From Pseudomonas sp. (GTDB lineage Bacteria > Pseudomonadota > Gammaproteobacteria > Pseudomonadales > Pseudomonadaceae), in NCBI RefSeq assembly GCF_002796985.1, contig NZ_PEKX01000020.1:163197-227196 (forward strand): 64,000 bases of DNA, written 5' to 3'. This document shows, piece by piece, positions 7,534 through 16,406 of this stretch (position 1 is its first letter; every line of letters begins with the position of its first letter). Below the pieces are notes generated by a model. The model made no database searches. It saw only the letters and a list, made by a program, of their open reading frames with translations, and was not told the DNA's origin. The translations under genes and the position numbers were made by a program.

Positions 7534-9090
7534 GTGACCCGGCCCACCTCCGTCAAGCCCGACAATTTCTTCCTGCTGCTCTTCCACGCCCTGCGCCAGC
7601 GGCGCGTGCCGATCGCTCTGCGGATCGCCATCCACGGCCTGTTGCTGGTGGCTGCGGCCCTGGTGATCTACGCCTGCGTGATGGGTTTGCAGTTCAAGCA
7701 GGCCATGCAGCAACAGGCCGACGCCCTTGGGCAGAGCCTGACCACACAGACGGCTCAGTCCGCCACGGAGCTGCTGGTGTCCAACGACATCCTCAGCCTC
7801 AATGTGCTGCTCAACAACCTGACCAAGAATCCGCTGGTTGCCCACGCGGCGATCTACAGCGTGGACAACCGCATCCTTGCCGAGTCCGGCACGCGGCCCA
7901 AGCAGGGCCTGCTGGGCGACACCGAGGGCCTGTACTCCACGCCCATCACCTTCCAGGAAGTGATCGCCGGCCACCTGCGTATCAGCCTCGACATGCACCA
8001 GTTCGAGCAGCCGATGACTGTCAGCCTGCAGAGCATGGGGCTGATCAGCCTGATCCTGCTGCTGCTCACCCTGACCTTCGGCCTGCGTCTGGGCCGGCAG
8101 ATTTCCACACCGCTGTTACAACTTCGCGTCTGGCTGCGCGACCCGGACGACAGCGCTCCGGGCGCCGGCCTGCAGAACGAGATCGGCGACCTCGCCCGCC
8201 AGTTGCAGGCGCGCCTGGCGCCCGAGAAGCCGCCCGCTCCCGAGCCGGTAGTCAGCACTCCTGCGCCACGCCCGAAGGCCTCCGCCAAGACGGCCGGGAA
8301 GGAGCCTACGCTGGAAAAAGCCGGTGCCACTGACGAACACGAGTTCGATGAGAACATTTTCTCCGACGACGAACTGCTCGCAACTGCCGCGCACCGCAAG
8401 GCCGCTGCCGACGACGACTTCCCCGAGGAAGAGTTCGAGGCCGTCGTGGAGGAGGAAGCGGACGACGAAATCGGCGTCGAGGAGGAGCCCGAAGCCGAAC
8501 CGGAACCTCTCTCCGCCGGCACCAGCGCCGTACTGGCCGTGCAGCTGGGGGCCCAGGAGCAATTGCGCCGCCTGCCACGCGCCCGCCTGGTCGACCTGCT
8601 GCAACGCTATCGCGACTGCCTGGAGCAAGCCGCGCGCCTGTACAAGGGCACGCTGTTCACCCTCAACGATGGCGGCAGCCTGATCCTTTTCCACAGCCGC
8701 GACCAGGACGAGGAATTCCTCACCAACGCCCTGTGCTGTGGCGAGCTGATGCGCGCGCTGGGCCATGCGCTGCAGATCGAAGTGGCCGATAGCGGCATTA
8801 CCCTGCAACTGCAACTGGGCCTGGTACTGGGCGAAGATGTCGCCGACCTGGAACAGACCGAGCTGTTGCAGGACACAGCCGCCCAGGACGCCCTGGCACT
8901 CAGCCAGCACAGCCGCAACTTGTTGCTGGTGGAAAAATCCATCGGCGACGATGAAAAAGTCCGTGAGCGCGCGCGCATCCGTCCTATCGCCAGCCCAGAA
9001 AACGCCTGCTGCGTGGAATGGCTGAAAGAGCCTTACCCTTCCATGCTCGAGCGCCAGCTCTCGCGCATGCGCGCCCTGCGCACCACCTGA
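7534..9090 (+). CDS. Smp/AhpA (SMP_2)-like membrane protein with degenerate nucleotide-cyclase-like C-terminus
   Basis: A 518-residue protein. Residues 1-210 match the Smp/YtjB/AhpA type: a helix near 25-55 (IHGLLLVAAALVIYACVM), a periplasmic part, and a second helix near 165-185 (LISLILLLLTLTFGL). This family was linked to haemolysin expression and sits divergent from serB in enterics too. Next comes a Pro/Ala then very acidic linker (about 230-325). The last 190 residues resemble a class III cyclase homology domain: LARARLVDLLQRY-like helix, KGTLFTLNDGGSLILF, LQLGLVLGE and SRNLLLVEKSI. The metal-binding Asp residues are not recognisable, so catalysis is unlikely. Start is GTG at 7534 because upstream sequence lacks homology and holds the promoter. 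Confidence 0.75.
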   Translation: MTRPTSVKPDNFFLLLFHALRQRRVPIALRIAIHGLLLVAAALVIYACVMGLQFKQAMQQQADALGQSLTTQTAQSATELLVSNDILSLNVLLNNLTKNPLVAHAAIYSVDNRILAESGTRPKQGLLGDTEGLYSTPITFQEVIAGHLRISLDMHQFEQPMTVSLQSMGLISLILLLLTLTFGLRLGRQISTPLLQLRVWLRDPDDSAPGAGLQNEIGDLARQLQARLAPEKPPAPEPVVSTPAPRPKASAKTAGKEPTLEKAGATDEHEFDENIFSDDELLATAAHRKAAADDDFPEEEFEAVVEEEADDEIGVEEEPEAEPEPLSAGTSAVLAVQLGAQEQLRRLPRARLVDLLQRYRDCLEQAARLYKGTLFTLNDGGSLILFHSRDQDEEFLTNALCCGELMRALGHALQIEVADSGITLQLQLGLVLGEDVADLEQTELLQDTAAQDALALSQHSRNLLLVEKSIGDDEKVRERARIRPIASPENACCVEWLKEPYPSMLERQLSRMRALRTT

Positions 9091-9142
9091 CCCCCAATAG
9101 AAAGAGAGGTGGGGCCGCCTGGCCCCTCGTGGAAAGGATTCC

Positions 9143-9679
9143 ATGACCACCCTGATCACCCACCCACTGCCGGTGCTGGCCGCCGGTCTTGCGCTCGGCT
9201 CGCGCTTCATCCCGCCGCGCCTGCTGCTGGCCGGCATGCTCGCCGCCTGCCTGCCCGACCTTGACGTGGTCGCCTTCAAGCTGGGCATTGCCTACCACGA
9301 CGCCTTCGGCCATCGCGGATTCAGCCATTCACTGCTGTTTGCGGCCTGCATGGGTGTTTTGGGGGCCCTGAGCTGCCGCCTGCTGGGCAGCGGCCCGTTG
9401 AAGGCAGGGCTGTGGATCAGCCTGGCGACCGCCTCCCACAGTGCACTGGATGCCATGACCGACGGGGGGCTGGGGGTCGCCTGGTTCTGGCCCTGGAGCG
9501 AGCAGCGCTACTTCCTGCCGCTTCACCCCATCGAAGTGTCACCCATCGGCCTGTCGCGATTCTTCAGCGCGCGCGGGCTCGAAGTGCTGATCTCCGAAGC
9601 ACGCTGGATCTGGGTGCCCTGCCTGGCCGTGGCGCTGGCCGGTATTGGCCTGCGCCGCCAGCTTTTTCGCAACGACTGA
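9143..9679 (+). CDS. YdjM-like inner-membrane metal-dependent hydrolase
   Basis: A 178-residue membrane protein of the YdjM/LexA-regulated hydrolase family (PF04307 type). Family motifs are visible: PDLD near residue 39, GHRGFSHSL near 58-66, and ASHSALDAMTDGG around 100, the pattern of His and Asp residues thought to bind metal. Four or five hydrophobic segments are interspersed. The substrate is unknown. It begins with ATG at 9143, after AAAGGA, 52 bp downstream of the smp-like gene, and may be co-transcribed with it. It is convergent with the metallophosphatase gene, only 18 bp away. Confidence 0.85.
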   Translation: MTTLITHPLPVLAAGLALGSRFIPPRLLLAGMLAACLPDLDVVAFKLGIAYHDAFGHRGFSHSLLFAACMGVLGALSCRLLGSGPLKAGLWISLATASHSALDAMTDGGLGVAWFWPWSEQRYFLPLHPIEVSPIGLSRFFSARGLEVLISEARWIWVPCLAVALAGIGLRRQLFRND

Positions 9680-9697
9680 CTCGTCGCAACGCCTGAC

Positions 9698-10936
9698 TCA
9701 GCGCTTGCCGAGTTGCGCCTGGAGCTGCTCCAGCAGCGGTGCCTGAGAACTCTGTAGCGGCAGCTGTGCGCTATAGCCGTGGAAGCCGCTGAATCGCGCC
9801 TGGTAATCCAGCTCGACCTGGAACTGATTGTCCCAGCCGGGCGAGTCTGCCGGCATCAACTGGTCGCAGTCACGCAGCGCCTGCGGTGACGCACAAGGCT
9901 TGTAGGCCTGCGGATAGACCTGACGCTTCCACATCACCCAGGGCGACAGAGACAGCGCTCCAAGATGGTTGCGTCGCAGGTCCAGCTCCAGCAACTGCAA
10001 CAGGCCGTTGCCCCCCAGATACTGGTGCTGGTAGTCGACCATCACCATGTCCACGCTGTGCCCCAGGTCGTTGAGCATCCGCACATGCGCGGCACCATCG
10101 GCATGGGCGTTCAGGGTGAGGAATATCTGGTCGTTACGGCGAATGAGCCGATCCCAGAGCAGCGCTCCACTGGCGTTGTCCTCGCGGGAAAGTTCCGCCG
10201 CACCGCCGGCGTTTCGCCGCAGGATGCTATGCGAAGCGAGAATGACCGGCACGCGGGGATGCTCGTCGATGACGCTCTGCGCCCAGGCCAGAGTGGCCTG
10301 CGAAGGATTCCAGTCCAGCGCCAGCAGCAAGAACGTCTGGCCATAACGCTGGAACAGGTGCACCTGGCTCAGGCCCTTGGGATCGCTACCGACGTAAGTG
10401 CTCTGCCACGCCGCACGCTCCGGCCCGAAGTGATCCTTGAAGCGATCGAGGAAGGAGCGGCGGTCGTCCGAGCTCGCTTCCTCGTGTACGTCACGCTCGC
10501 CCGTGGCGATGCTGTAGGGCACACCCCGCTCTTCCAACGTACGCATGGCACCGCTGGCGGTCTGCCACTGGGTAGCGACGCCGGCGTTCTCCACCACATC
10601 CCCCAGATGCACGACCAGCGGAACCTGCAGAACCTCGGCGTACTTGGCCAACCAGAAGGTCTGGGCGAAGAACGCCAGCGCGGGCTGATACGGCAAGTCG
10701 GGGAAACGCTGCTCGCTGCGGAACAGGTGGCGCTTGCGGTGGTTGTTTTCCGCATAGAACTGGGTGTCAGGCAGCAACGGCAGCACGAAGCTGCCGCCAC
10801 CCGAGACGATCTCCAGAGGTGGCAGCGGGTGCTGGCGGAAGAACGCCTGATCCCGCTCGACAACGTCCTGGGTATCGGAATCGTTGCAGCCGACCAGCAA
10901 CAGACAGCATGCCAGCAGGGAGGTCAGTGCTTTCAT
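9698..10936 (-). CDS. Calcineurin-like metallophosphatase lipoprotein with altered motif
   Basis: A 412-residue lipoprotein; the signal MKALTSLLACCLLLVGC ends in a lipobox with Cys at residue 17. The body fits the metallophosphoesterase fold: LPDTQFY, VVHLGDVVENAG, ILASHSILRR and LNAHADGAAH. The usual GNHD motif appears as TGERD, so one metal or substrate ligand is altered. The substrate cannot be told. The ATG overlaps the stop of the upstream ArnT-like gene by one base (TGATG), so the two are translationally coupled. This suggests a joint envelope function, perhaps removing a phosphate linked to the sugar transferred by the neighbour. That role is inference. Confidence 0.75.
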   Translation of the reverse strand: MKALTSLLACCLLLVGCNDSDTQDVVERDQAFFRQHPLPPLEIVSGGGSFVLPLLPDTQFYAENNHRKRHLFRSEQRFPDLPYQPALAFFAQTFWLAKYAEVLQVPLVVHLGDVVENAGVATQWQTASGAMRTLEERGVPYSIATGERDVHEEASSDDRRSFLDRFKDHFGPERAAWQSTYVGSDPKGLSQVHLFQRYGQTFLLLALDWNPSQATLAWAQSVIDEHPRVPVILASHSILRRNAGGAAELSREDNASGALLWDRLIRRNDQIFLTLNAHADGAAHVRMLNDLGHSVDMVMVDYQHQYLGGNGLLQLLELDLRRNHLGALSLSPWVMWKRQVYPQAYKPCASPQALRDCDQLMPADSPGWDNQFQVELDYQARFSGFHGYSAQLPLQSSQAPLLEQLQAQLGKR

Positions 10937-12561
10937 CACGGCGAAGAGCCCGCTCCAGGAAGGCGCAGCAGGCGGTAAGAGTCCTTGTCGAACGAGCCCT
11001 CGAGCAGTTGCTGCGAGTGCGCAGGCAAGGACGCGGCGATACGCTCGGCATCGCGAGCCTCGAGCATCAGGTAGAACGGCCCTTGCTGAGCGGCCAATTG
11101 CTCGGGGTGATCGAGGAACAGCGGCTGCAGATCGCGGTCGAGGTTGACCATCAGCTTGATCGCCCGCGCATCGGGCGCCATGCCATAGAGCACCAGGGGC
11201 GCGGGCTGCGCATCGAGCTGGCGAGCCACTTCGAGGGAGAATGCCTGGCTGTCGTACAGTCGGTGCTCCACCGGTTCGAAGACCAGGATGTAGCTCGCCC
11301 ACAATGCCAGCGCCGCCCCCAGGGCCAGTGTCGCCGGGCGCCGCCAGCGCAGCGCGCCGAAAGCCAGCAGCGCGGCGAGCACCACGATACACGCCGGCAA
11401 GCGCCAGCCCAGCGCGGCAAGCTCCTGCGGGTAACGCTTCCAGGCCAACCACAGCCCGGCCAGCAGCAGAACCGGCAAGGCTATCCACAGCACGCGCAAC
11501 AGTCCGCGCAGTGCCTGCGCGAGCCGGCTGCCCGCCACCATGAACGGATACCCCGCGACGATAGCCGCCAGCGGCGCCAGCGCGATGATGTAGCGGGCCT
11601 TCTTCGCCTGCGGTACCGACAGACCAGCCATGACCACCAGCGCCGCCAGGGTGCAGCCGGCCACCAGGCGGAACGCCGGCTCGCGGCGCTGCTGCCAGAT
11701 CAGTGCGAGCGCCGGCAGCGCCAACGGGAAGGCCAGCGCGTAGTTGCCCAGCGAGCTGCGGAAGTAATACAACGAATCGCTGGAGCCGGCGGAGCCGTCC
11801 AGGCGACCGATCACCTGCATCTGCAGGACATCCTGCACGAAGGCATCACCGCCTGCGGAGCGCGCCAGGGCGACCAACAGGAAAACGCAGAGAACCAACA
11901 GCGCCAGTGCGCTCGCGGAGAAGGCGAGCAGCGGCTTCCAGCGGCGATCCAGCAGCAACTGACTGCACACCATGCCTGCCGGCACCACCACCCCCAACGG
12001 GCCTCGCAGCGCAAAGCCGACAAGGAGCAGTGGCAACAGGCGCAGCAGCAATCCGGGCACGCCGTGACGCTCGGCGTGGAACGCCACGTAGAAGGCCAGA
12101 AGCCCCACGGCCGCAACCATCAGGTCGAGGGACACCGCCCGCGTCTCGCTGACGAAGGTGGCGGTGAGCAGCAGCATCGCCACGCTGATCAGCGCCCAGG
12201 AACGGGAGAACGGCGCCACCAGGCGGTAGACCACACCGGTGCAGATCGCCCCGGCCAGCGCGGTGGGCAGCCAGGCGGTGAACTCGGTGACCCGGCCCAG
12301 CGGCAGCGACAGCAGGTAGGTCAGGAAGGTCGCGGTAGCGGGATAGTCCGGATAAGGGGCGCCGTAGGTGGTCGGGAACCAGGTGGGCCCATGGCGCAGC
12401 ATTTCGCGGGCGAACAGCACGAAGCGCGAGTCGAAGCCAACGAAGGCATCACCCTGCACGCCGAGCAGGAACAGCACCAGTGCAGCCAGCATCACGCAAA
12501 GCGTCTGACGACTCAGGGCGGTGTCCGCCTGAACACCGGAGGTTGGGGGGAATGACGACAC
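10936..12561 (-). CDS. ArnT-like/PMT-family membrane glycosyltransferase
   Basis: A 541-residue integral membrane protein of the GT-C type. The first periplasmic loop after helix 1 holds the family pattern of acidic residues (GFDSRFVLFAREML, then PYPDYPATATFL), followed by about ten hydrophobic segments and a soluble C-terminal domain. Such enzymes use undecaprenyl- or polyprenyl-phosphate sugars, as ArnT does with aminoarabinose on lipid A. No arn genes are in the window, so the donor is unknown. I chose the GTG at 12559-12561 because GAGAG lies about seven bases before it; a GTG at 12615 would add 18 residues. It is coupled to the downstream metallophosphatase. Confidence 0.82.
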   Translation of the reverse strand: MSSFPPTSGVQADTALSRQTLCVMLAALVLFLLGVQGDAFVGFDSRFVLFAREMLRHGPTWFPTTYGAPYPDYPATATFLTYLLSLPLGRVTEFTAWLPTALAGAICTGVVYRLVAPFSRSWALISVAMLLLTATFVSETRAVSLDLMVAAVGLLAFYVAFHAERHGVPGLLLRLLPLLLVGFALRGPLGVVVPAGMVCSQLLLDRRWKPLLAFSASALALLVLCVFLLVALARSAGGDAFVQDVLQMQVIGRLDGSAGSSDSLYYFRSSLGNYALAFPLALPALALIWQQRREPAFRLVAGCTLAALVVMAGLSVPQAKKARYIIALAPLAAIVAGYPFMVAGSRLAQALRGLLRVLWIALPVLLLAGLWLAWKRYPQELAALGWRLPACIVVLAALLAFGALRWRRPATLALGAALALWASYILVFEPVEHRLYDSQAFSLEVARQLDAQPAPLVLYGMAPDARAIKLMVNLDRDLQPLFLDHPEQLAAQQGPFYLMLEARDAERIAASLPAHSQQLLEGSFDKDSYRLLRLPGAGSSP

Positions 12562-12680
12562 GGGTAATCTCTCACAGGCTTCGCGCGGAAACGTCCGGGC
12601 GCCAATAGCCTGCACAAGCGCCCGTAGATAACACGAGAGCCGTCAAGAAGATGTCAAAACCGGCCACGGCAGAAGCCAAA

Positions 12681-12709
12681 CGGCCCGCAAAGCAATGCTG
12701 TGCGGGCCG
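12681..12709 (-). terminator. Hairpin terminator after the PqiC-like gene
   Basis: Arms CGGCCCGCA and TGCGGGCCG enclose an 11-base loop, and on the minus strand the stem is followed by TTTGG. The T-run is short, so efficiency is uncertain. It separates the PqiC-like gene from the ArnT-like gene. Confidence 0.5.
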
Positions 12710-12736
12710 CGAGTGCTGTGGTCGACGAAAGTCGAC

Positions 12737-13474
12737 TCAGAAGCGATAGACCTCGACGTCGGTGCGGATCGGCACCACCAGCGGGATCTTCGGCCCCTCC
12801 TCCTTCGGCTTGGCCGTCTGCTCGGTGTTTGCCACCGCCGGCTTGCGCGACGGTGCCGCCTGCTGCTCGGCGACCGCCGAGGCAACCGGACGCACGTCAC
12901 GGGCCAACTGCACGGACAGCTTGCGCAGCAGGTCACCCTGGGCGCGCACCTGATCCTGCACGCTGCCCGAGTGCGCCTCTTCCTCACGGAAGACGCGGCT
13001 GTCGCGCAACTCACCCTTCTGGTCGAGCAGGCGCCAGCGCGCCTCCAGTACCGCCGGCTCCTTGGGGCCGGAGTCCAGGCGGCTAATGGTCAGCATGACC
13101 TGCACCTGCGGGGTGAAGCCGGGCTTTTCCGGGAACAGCGCCAGTCGGGTGCTGTCCAGCTCGCCCGAGAGCAGACGCATCAGTTGCTGGCTGACGTTGG
13201 TTTCCAGGCTACCGGCCCAGCGGGCGTCGGTCGACAGATTGAGGATACCGTCGGCCTGACGCTGGACCATGGTCTCGCGCTTCAGGTAATCGGCCAGGGA
13301 CACCGGCCCGAGCAATACAGCGGCACCGTTGTCACGGGTCGGCACAGGAACCGCACCCGCGTCCAGCTGGTACAACTGGGTCGGTCGATTGACTGCACAA
13401 CCCGCCAGCCCAAGGAGGCTGGCGAGGGAAAGAAAGGCCAAGGCGCGCAGAGCGCTCATCCGGTTCACCGTCAT
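12737..13474 (-). CDS. PqiC-like/ABC-transport-auxiliary lipoprotein
   Basis: A 245-residue outer-membrane-type lipoprotein. The signal ends with the lipobox LAGC, Cys at about residue 26. The sequence after it (PTQLYQLDAG... VLLGPVSLADYLKRETMVQR) has the look of the PqiC/DUF330 family, the lipoprotein partner of MCE-type lipid transporters. No pqiA or pqiB gene lies nearby, so it acts alone or with a system encoded elsewhere. The start could be the ATG at 13474 or the internal ATG at 13459; both give a complete signal peptide. It lies 135 bp downstream of parC with a hairpin between them, so it is probably a separate unit. Confidence 0.72.
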   Translation of the reverse strand: MTVNRMSALRALAFLSLASLLGLAGCAVNRPTQLYQLDAGAVPVPTRDNGAAVLLGPVSLADYLKRETMVQRQADGILNLSTDARWAGSLETNVSQQLMRLLSGELDSTRLALFPEKPGFTPQVQVMLTISRLDSGPKEPAVLEARWRLLDQKGELRDSRVFREEEAHSGSVQDQVRAQGDLLRKLSVQLARDVRPVASAVAEQQAAPSRKPAVANTEQTAKPKEEGPKIPLVVPIRTDVEVYRF

Positions 13475-13530
13475 TCGCCGAATTTCGGCGCTACATCCAA
13501 CAAATTCAACATAACTTCAGGCAACGCGCC

Positions 13531-13577
13531 GAGGCGCCAGTAGCCAAAGGGACGTATCATCCCTTAACCGGCGCCTC
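13531..13577. terminator. Nested hairpin after parC
   Basis: Outer arms GAGGCGCC and GGCGCCTC enclose inner arms AAGGGA and TCCCTT. There is no T-run, so it may be a weak terminator or mRNA 3' structure for the parE-parC operon. Confidence 0.4.
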
Positions 13578-13609
13578 AGCTCCAGAGGCAGAATGTATCG
13601 AGCCGCGTT

Positions 13610-15874
13610 TCAATCCTGAGACAGCGATTCTACCAGCAAGGCGTCCACCCGCTGGAAACCGCGCGGCAGTTTGTTGCCTCGACGCCCCCTTTCACCCTTG
13701 TAGTGCTCCAGGTCGTCCCCCTTGAGGGAGAGCGTCCGCTTGCCCGCTTGCAGCACCAGGGTTGCGCCCGCCGGAAGCACGGCGAGGTCGGTGAGGTACT
13801 CCTCGCGACTCGCCACGCGCTCGCCCGGCACGCTGATGATCTTGTTGCCCTTGCCCTTGGCCAGCTGCGGCAGGTCGGAAACCTTGAACAGCAGGAGGCG
13901 GCCTTCGGTGGTGACGGCCGCAATCCAGTCCTGTTCGAGGTCAGCGACCGGGCGCGGCGCCATGACCTGCGCACCATTGGGCAGGCTGAGCAGCGCCTTG
14001 CCGGCCTTGTTCTTGGCCTGCATGTCCTCGCCCCTGGCGACGAAGCCGTAGCCGGCGTCGGAGGCCAGCACATACAGCGCACTGTCTTCGGGCAGCAGCA
14101 CACGATCGAAGGATGCGCCGGGCGGCGGCGTCAGGCGGCCGGTCAGCGGTTCGCCCTGGCCACGGGCGGATGGCAAGCTGTGGGCCGCCAGCGAGTAGCT
14201 GCGCCCGGTGGAGTCGATAAACACCGCGTACTGGTTCGAGCGGCCCGGCGCGGCCACCTTGAAGCCGTCACCGGCCTTGTACGACAGCCCGGTGGCATCG
14301 ATGTCGTGGCCCTTCGCGCAACGCACCCAGCCCTTCTCGGAGAGCACCACGGTCACCGGCTCGGTCGGCATCAGCTCGGTTTCCGACAGGGCGCGGGCTT
14401 CGGCGCGGGCGACGATGGGTGAACGGCGGTTGTCGCCGTAGGTTTCGGCGTCGGCGATCAACTCGTCACGCACCAGTTTGCGCAGCTTGGCATTGGAGCC
14501 AAGGATGGCCAGCAGCTTGGTGCGCTCCTTGGCCAGCTCGTCCTGCTCGCCACGGATCTTCATCTCTTCCAGGCGCGCCAGCTGACGCAGGCGGGTGTCG
14601 AGGATGTAGTCGGCCTGCAGCTCGGAGAGCTCGAAACGCTGCATCAGGACCGGCTTGGGCTGGTCCTCGGTGCGGATGATATGGATGACTTCGTCGAGAT
14701 TGAGGAAAGCCACCAGCAAACCGTCCAACAGATGCAGGCGCTTCTCGACCTTGTCCAGGCGGAACTGCAGGCGGCGGCGCACGGTGTCGGTGCGGTAGGT
14801 CAGCCACTCGCTGAGCACCTGGCGCAGGTCCTTGACCTGGGGTTTGCCGTCCAGGCCGATAACGTTCATGTTCACCCGGTACGAACTTTCCAGGTCGGTG
14901 GTGGCGAACAGGTGGGTCATCAGCTCTTCGGCATCCACGCGGTTGGAGCGCGGGATGATGACGATGCGGGTCGGGTTCTCGTGGTCAGACTCGTCGCGCA
15001 GGTCAGCCACCATCGGCAGCTTCTTGGCCTGCATCTGGCCGGCGATCTGCTCCAGCACCTTGGCCCCGGAGACCTGGTGCGGCAGTGCGGTAACCACGAT
15101 GTCGCCGTCCTCGACACGGTACACGGCGCGCATGCGCACCGAGCCACGGCCGGTTTCGTAGATCTTCTGCAGGTCGGCGCGCGGGGTGATGATTTCCGCC
15201 TCGGTGGGGAAATCCGGCCCCTGCACATGCTCGATCAGGTCGGCGACAGTGGCGCTGGGCTCATCCAGCAGACGGATACAGGCGGCCACCACTTCGCGCA
15301 GGTTGTGCGGCGGAATGTCGGTGGCCATGCCCACGGCGATACCGGTGGTGCCATTCAACAGGAGGTTGGGCAGCCGCGCCGGCAGTACGGCCGGCTCGTC
15401 CAGGGTGCCGTCGAAGTTCGGCACCCAGTCCGCAGTACCCTGGCCCAGCTCGGAGAGCAGGGTCTCGGCATAGCGCGACAGACGGGCCTCGGTGTAACGC
15501 ATGGCGGCGAAGGACTTGGGATCGTCCGGCGCACCCCAGTTGCCCTGGCCGTCCACCAGCGGATAGCGGTAGGAGAACGGCTGGGCCATCAGCACCATGG
15601 CTTCGTAGCACGCCGAGTCACCGTGGGGATGGTATTTACCCAGCACGTCACCGACGGTACGCGCCGACTTCTTGTGCTTGGAGTCCGCGTCCAGGCCCAG
15701 CTCGCTCATCGCGTAGATGATGCGCCGCTGCACCGGCTTCAGGCCGTCGCCGATATGCGGCAGGGCACGGTCCATGATCACGTACATGGAATAGTTCAGG
15801 TAAGCCTGTTCGGTGAAGTCGGCCAGTGACCGGCGCTCCACGCCCTCCAGACTCAGATCGAGGGTTTCGCTCAT
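13610..15874 (-). CDS. parC: DNA topoisomerase IV subunit A
   Basis: ParC is the DNA cleavage and religation subunit of topoisomerase IV, which unlinks daughter chromosomes. The 754-residue length is standard. The active-site Tyr is at about 127 (AMRYTEARLS). The quinolone-resistance region reads YHPHGDSACYEAM with Ser87 and Glu91, the sensitive type. The C-terminal half has the beta-pinwheel repeats. It is the last gene of a tight minus-strand operon parE / phytase-like / retropepsin-like / parC, only seven bases after the retropepsin-like gene. Confidence 0.97.
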   Translation of the reverse strand: MSETLDLSLEGVERRSLADFTEQAYLNYSMYVIMDRALPHIGDGLKPVQRRIIYAMSELGLDADSKHKKSARTVGDVLGKYHPHGDSACYEAMVLMAQPFSYRYPLVDGQGNWGAPDDPKSFAAMRYTEARLSRYAETLLSELGQGTADWVPNFDGTLDEPAVLPARLPNLLLNGTTGIAVGMATDIPPHNLREVVAACIRLLDEPSATVADLIEHVQGPDFPTEAEIITPRADLQKIYETGRGSVRMRAVYRVEDGDIVVTALPHQVSGAKVLEQIAGQMQAKKLPMVADLRDESDHENPTRIVIIPRSNRVDAEELMTHLFATTDLESSYRVNMNVIGLDGKPQVKDLRQVLSEWLTYRTDTVRRRLQFRLDKVEKRLHLLDGLLVAFLNLDEVIHIIRTEDQPKPVLMQRFELSELQADYILDTRLRQLARLEEMKIRGEQDELAKERTKLLAILGSNAKLRKLVRDELIADAETYGDNRRSPIVARAEARALSETELMPTEPVTVVLSEKGWVRCAKGHDIDATGLSYKAGDGFKVAAPGRSNQYAVFIDSTGRSYSLAAHSLPSARGQGEPLTGRLTPPPGASFDRVLLPEDSALYVLASDAGYGFVARGEDMQAKNKAGKALLSLPNGAQVMAPRPVADLEQDWIAAVTTEGRLLLFKVSDLPQLAKGKGNKIISVPGERVASREEYLTDLAVLPAGATLVLQAGKRTLSLKGDDLEHYKGERGRRGNKLPRGFQRVDALLVESLSQD

Positions 15875-15881
15875 GCGTGCC

Positions 15882-16406
15882 TCACGGTGTAGATCGCTGG
15901 CGCAGCACCAGGGTGCCGTCCTGCTGGGTGAAATCGAGTTGTCTCAAGGCGCTCATGCCAAGCAGCACCTCGTCGCCTTCCATGCCCGGCGCGATCAGCG
16001 CCGGCACATCGGTCAGGCGGATGTCGCCAAGCTGCAGGCTGGGCAGGCGTGTGCGCCAGCCCTGGCTGCGGCCGTTGGCGGTGTCCAGGGTGACGGGCAG
16101 CCCGCGCGGCAGGCCGAGCCGGTCGGCCAGACGCTGCGGGAGGGCTACCTGGGTGGCACCGGTGTCGAGCATGAAGGTCACCGTCTCGCCACTGATCCTG
16201 CCGTCCATCACGTAGTGACCGGCGCGATTGCCGATCAGCCGCACTTCCACATAGCCGTCGCCACGGGTCGATTGCGGCTGCGGGTTGGGGTTGTGCTGGC
16301 GGGTTTCCCAAGCGCCGAAATAGCGGGTAGCAAGCAGGATGCCCGCGCCCCAGGCGAGGAACATCATGATCTTGCCGATCCGCTTGCCCGGCACCGCGTC
16401 GTTCAT
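15882..16406 (-). CDS. Membrane-anchored retropepsin-like aspartic protease (clan AA)
   Basis: A 174-residue protein with one N-terminal membrane helix (about 12-30) and a periplasmic single-lobe aspartic protease domain. The catalytic motif FMLDTGATQVALP gives the Asp-Thr-Gly triad, and LLGMSALRQLDF is the usual second motif of the TIGR02281/clan AA proteases. Such enzymes must dimerise like retroviral proteases. Its ATG overlaps the stop of the phytase-like gene by four bases (ATGA) and it ends seven bases before parC, so it is translated from the topoisomerase IV transcript. The physiological substrate is unknown. Confidence 0.85.
   Translation of the reverse strand: MNDAVPGKRIGKIMMFLAWGAGILLATRYFGAWETRQHNPNPQPQSTRGDGYVEVRLIGNRAGHYVMDGRISGETVTFMLDTGATQVALPQRLADRLGLPRGLPVTLDTANGRSQGWRTRLPSLQLGDIRLTDVPALIAPGMEGDEVLLGMSALRQLDFTQQDGTLVLRQRSTP

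Noticed and set aside
7311..7631. N-terminal extension of SerB
   Set aside because: SerB homology begins at the TTG at 7310; the extension is Arg-rich noise.
10819..12555. A 578-codon plus-strand frame rich in Gln and Arg opposite the ArnT-like gene
   Set aside because: Low-complexity antisense frame without recognisable features.
15604..15630. Possible quinolone-resistance change in ParC
   Set aside because: Residues 87 and 91 are Ser and Glu, the sensitive type.
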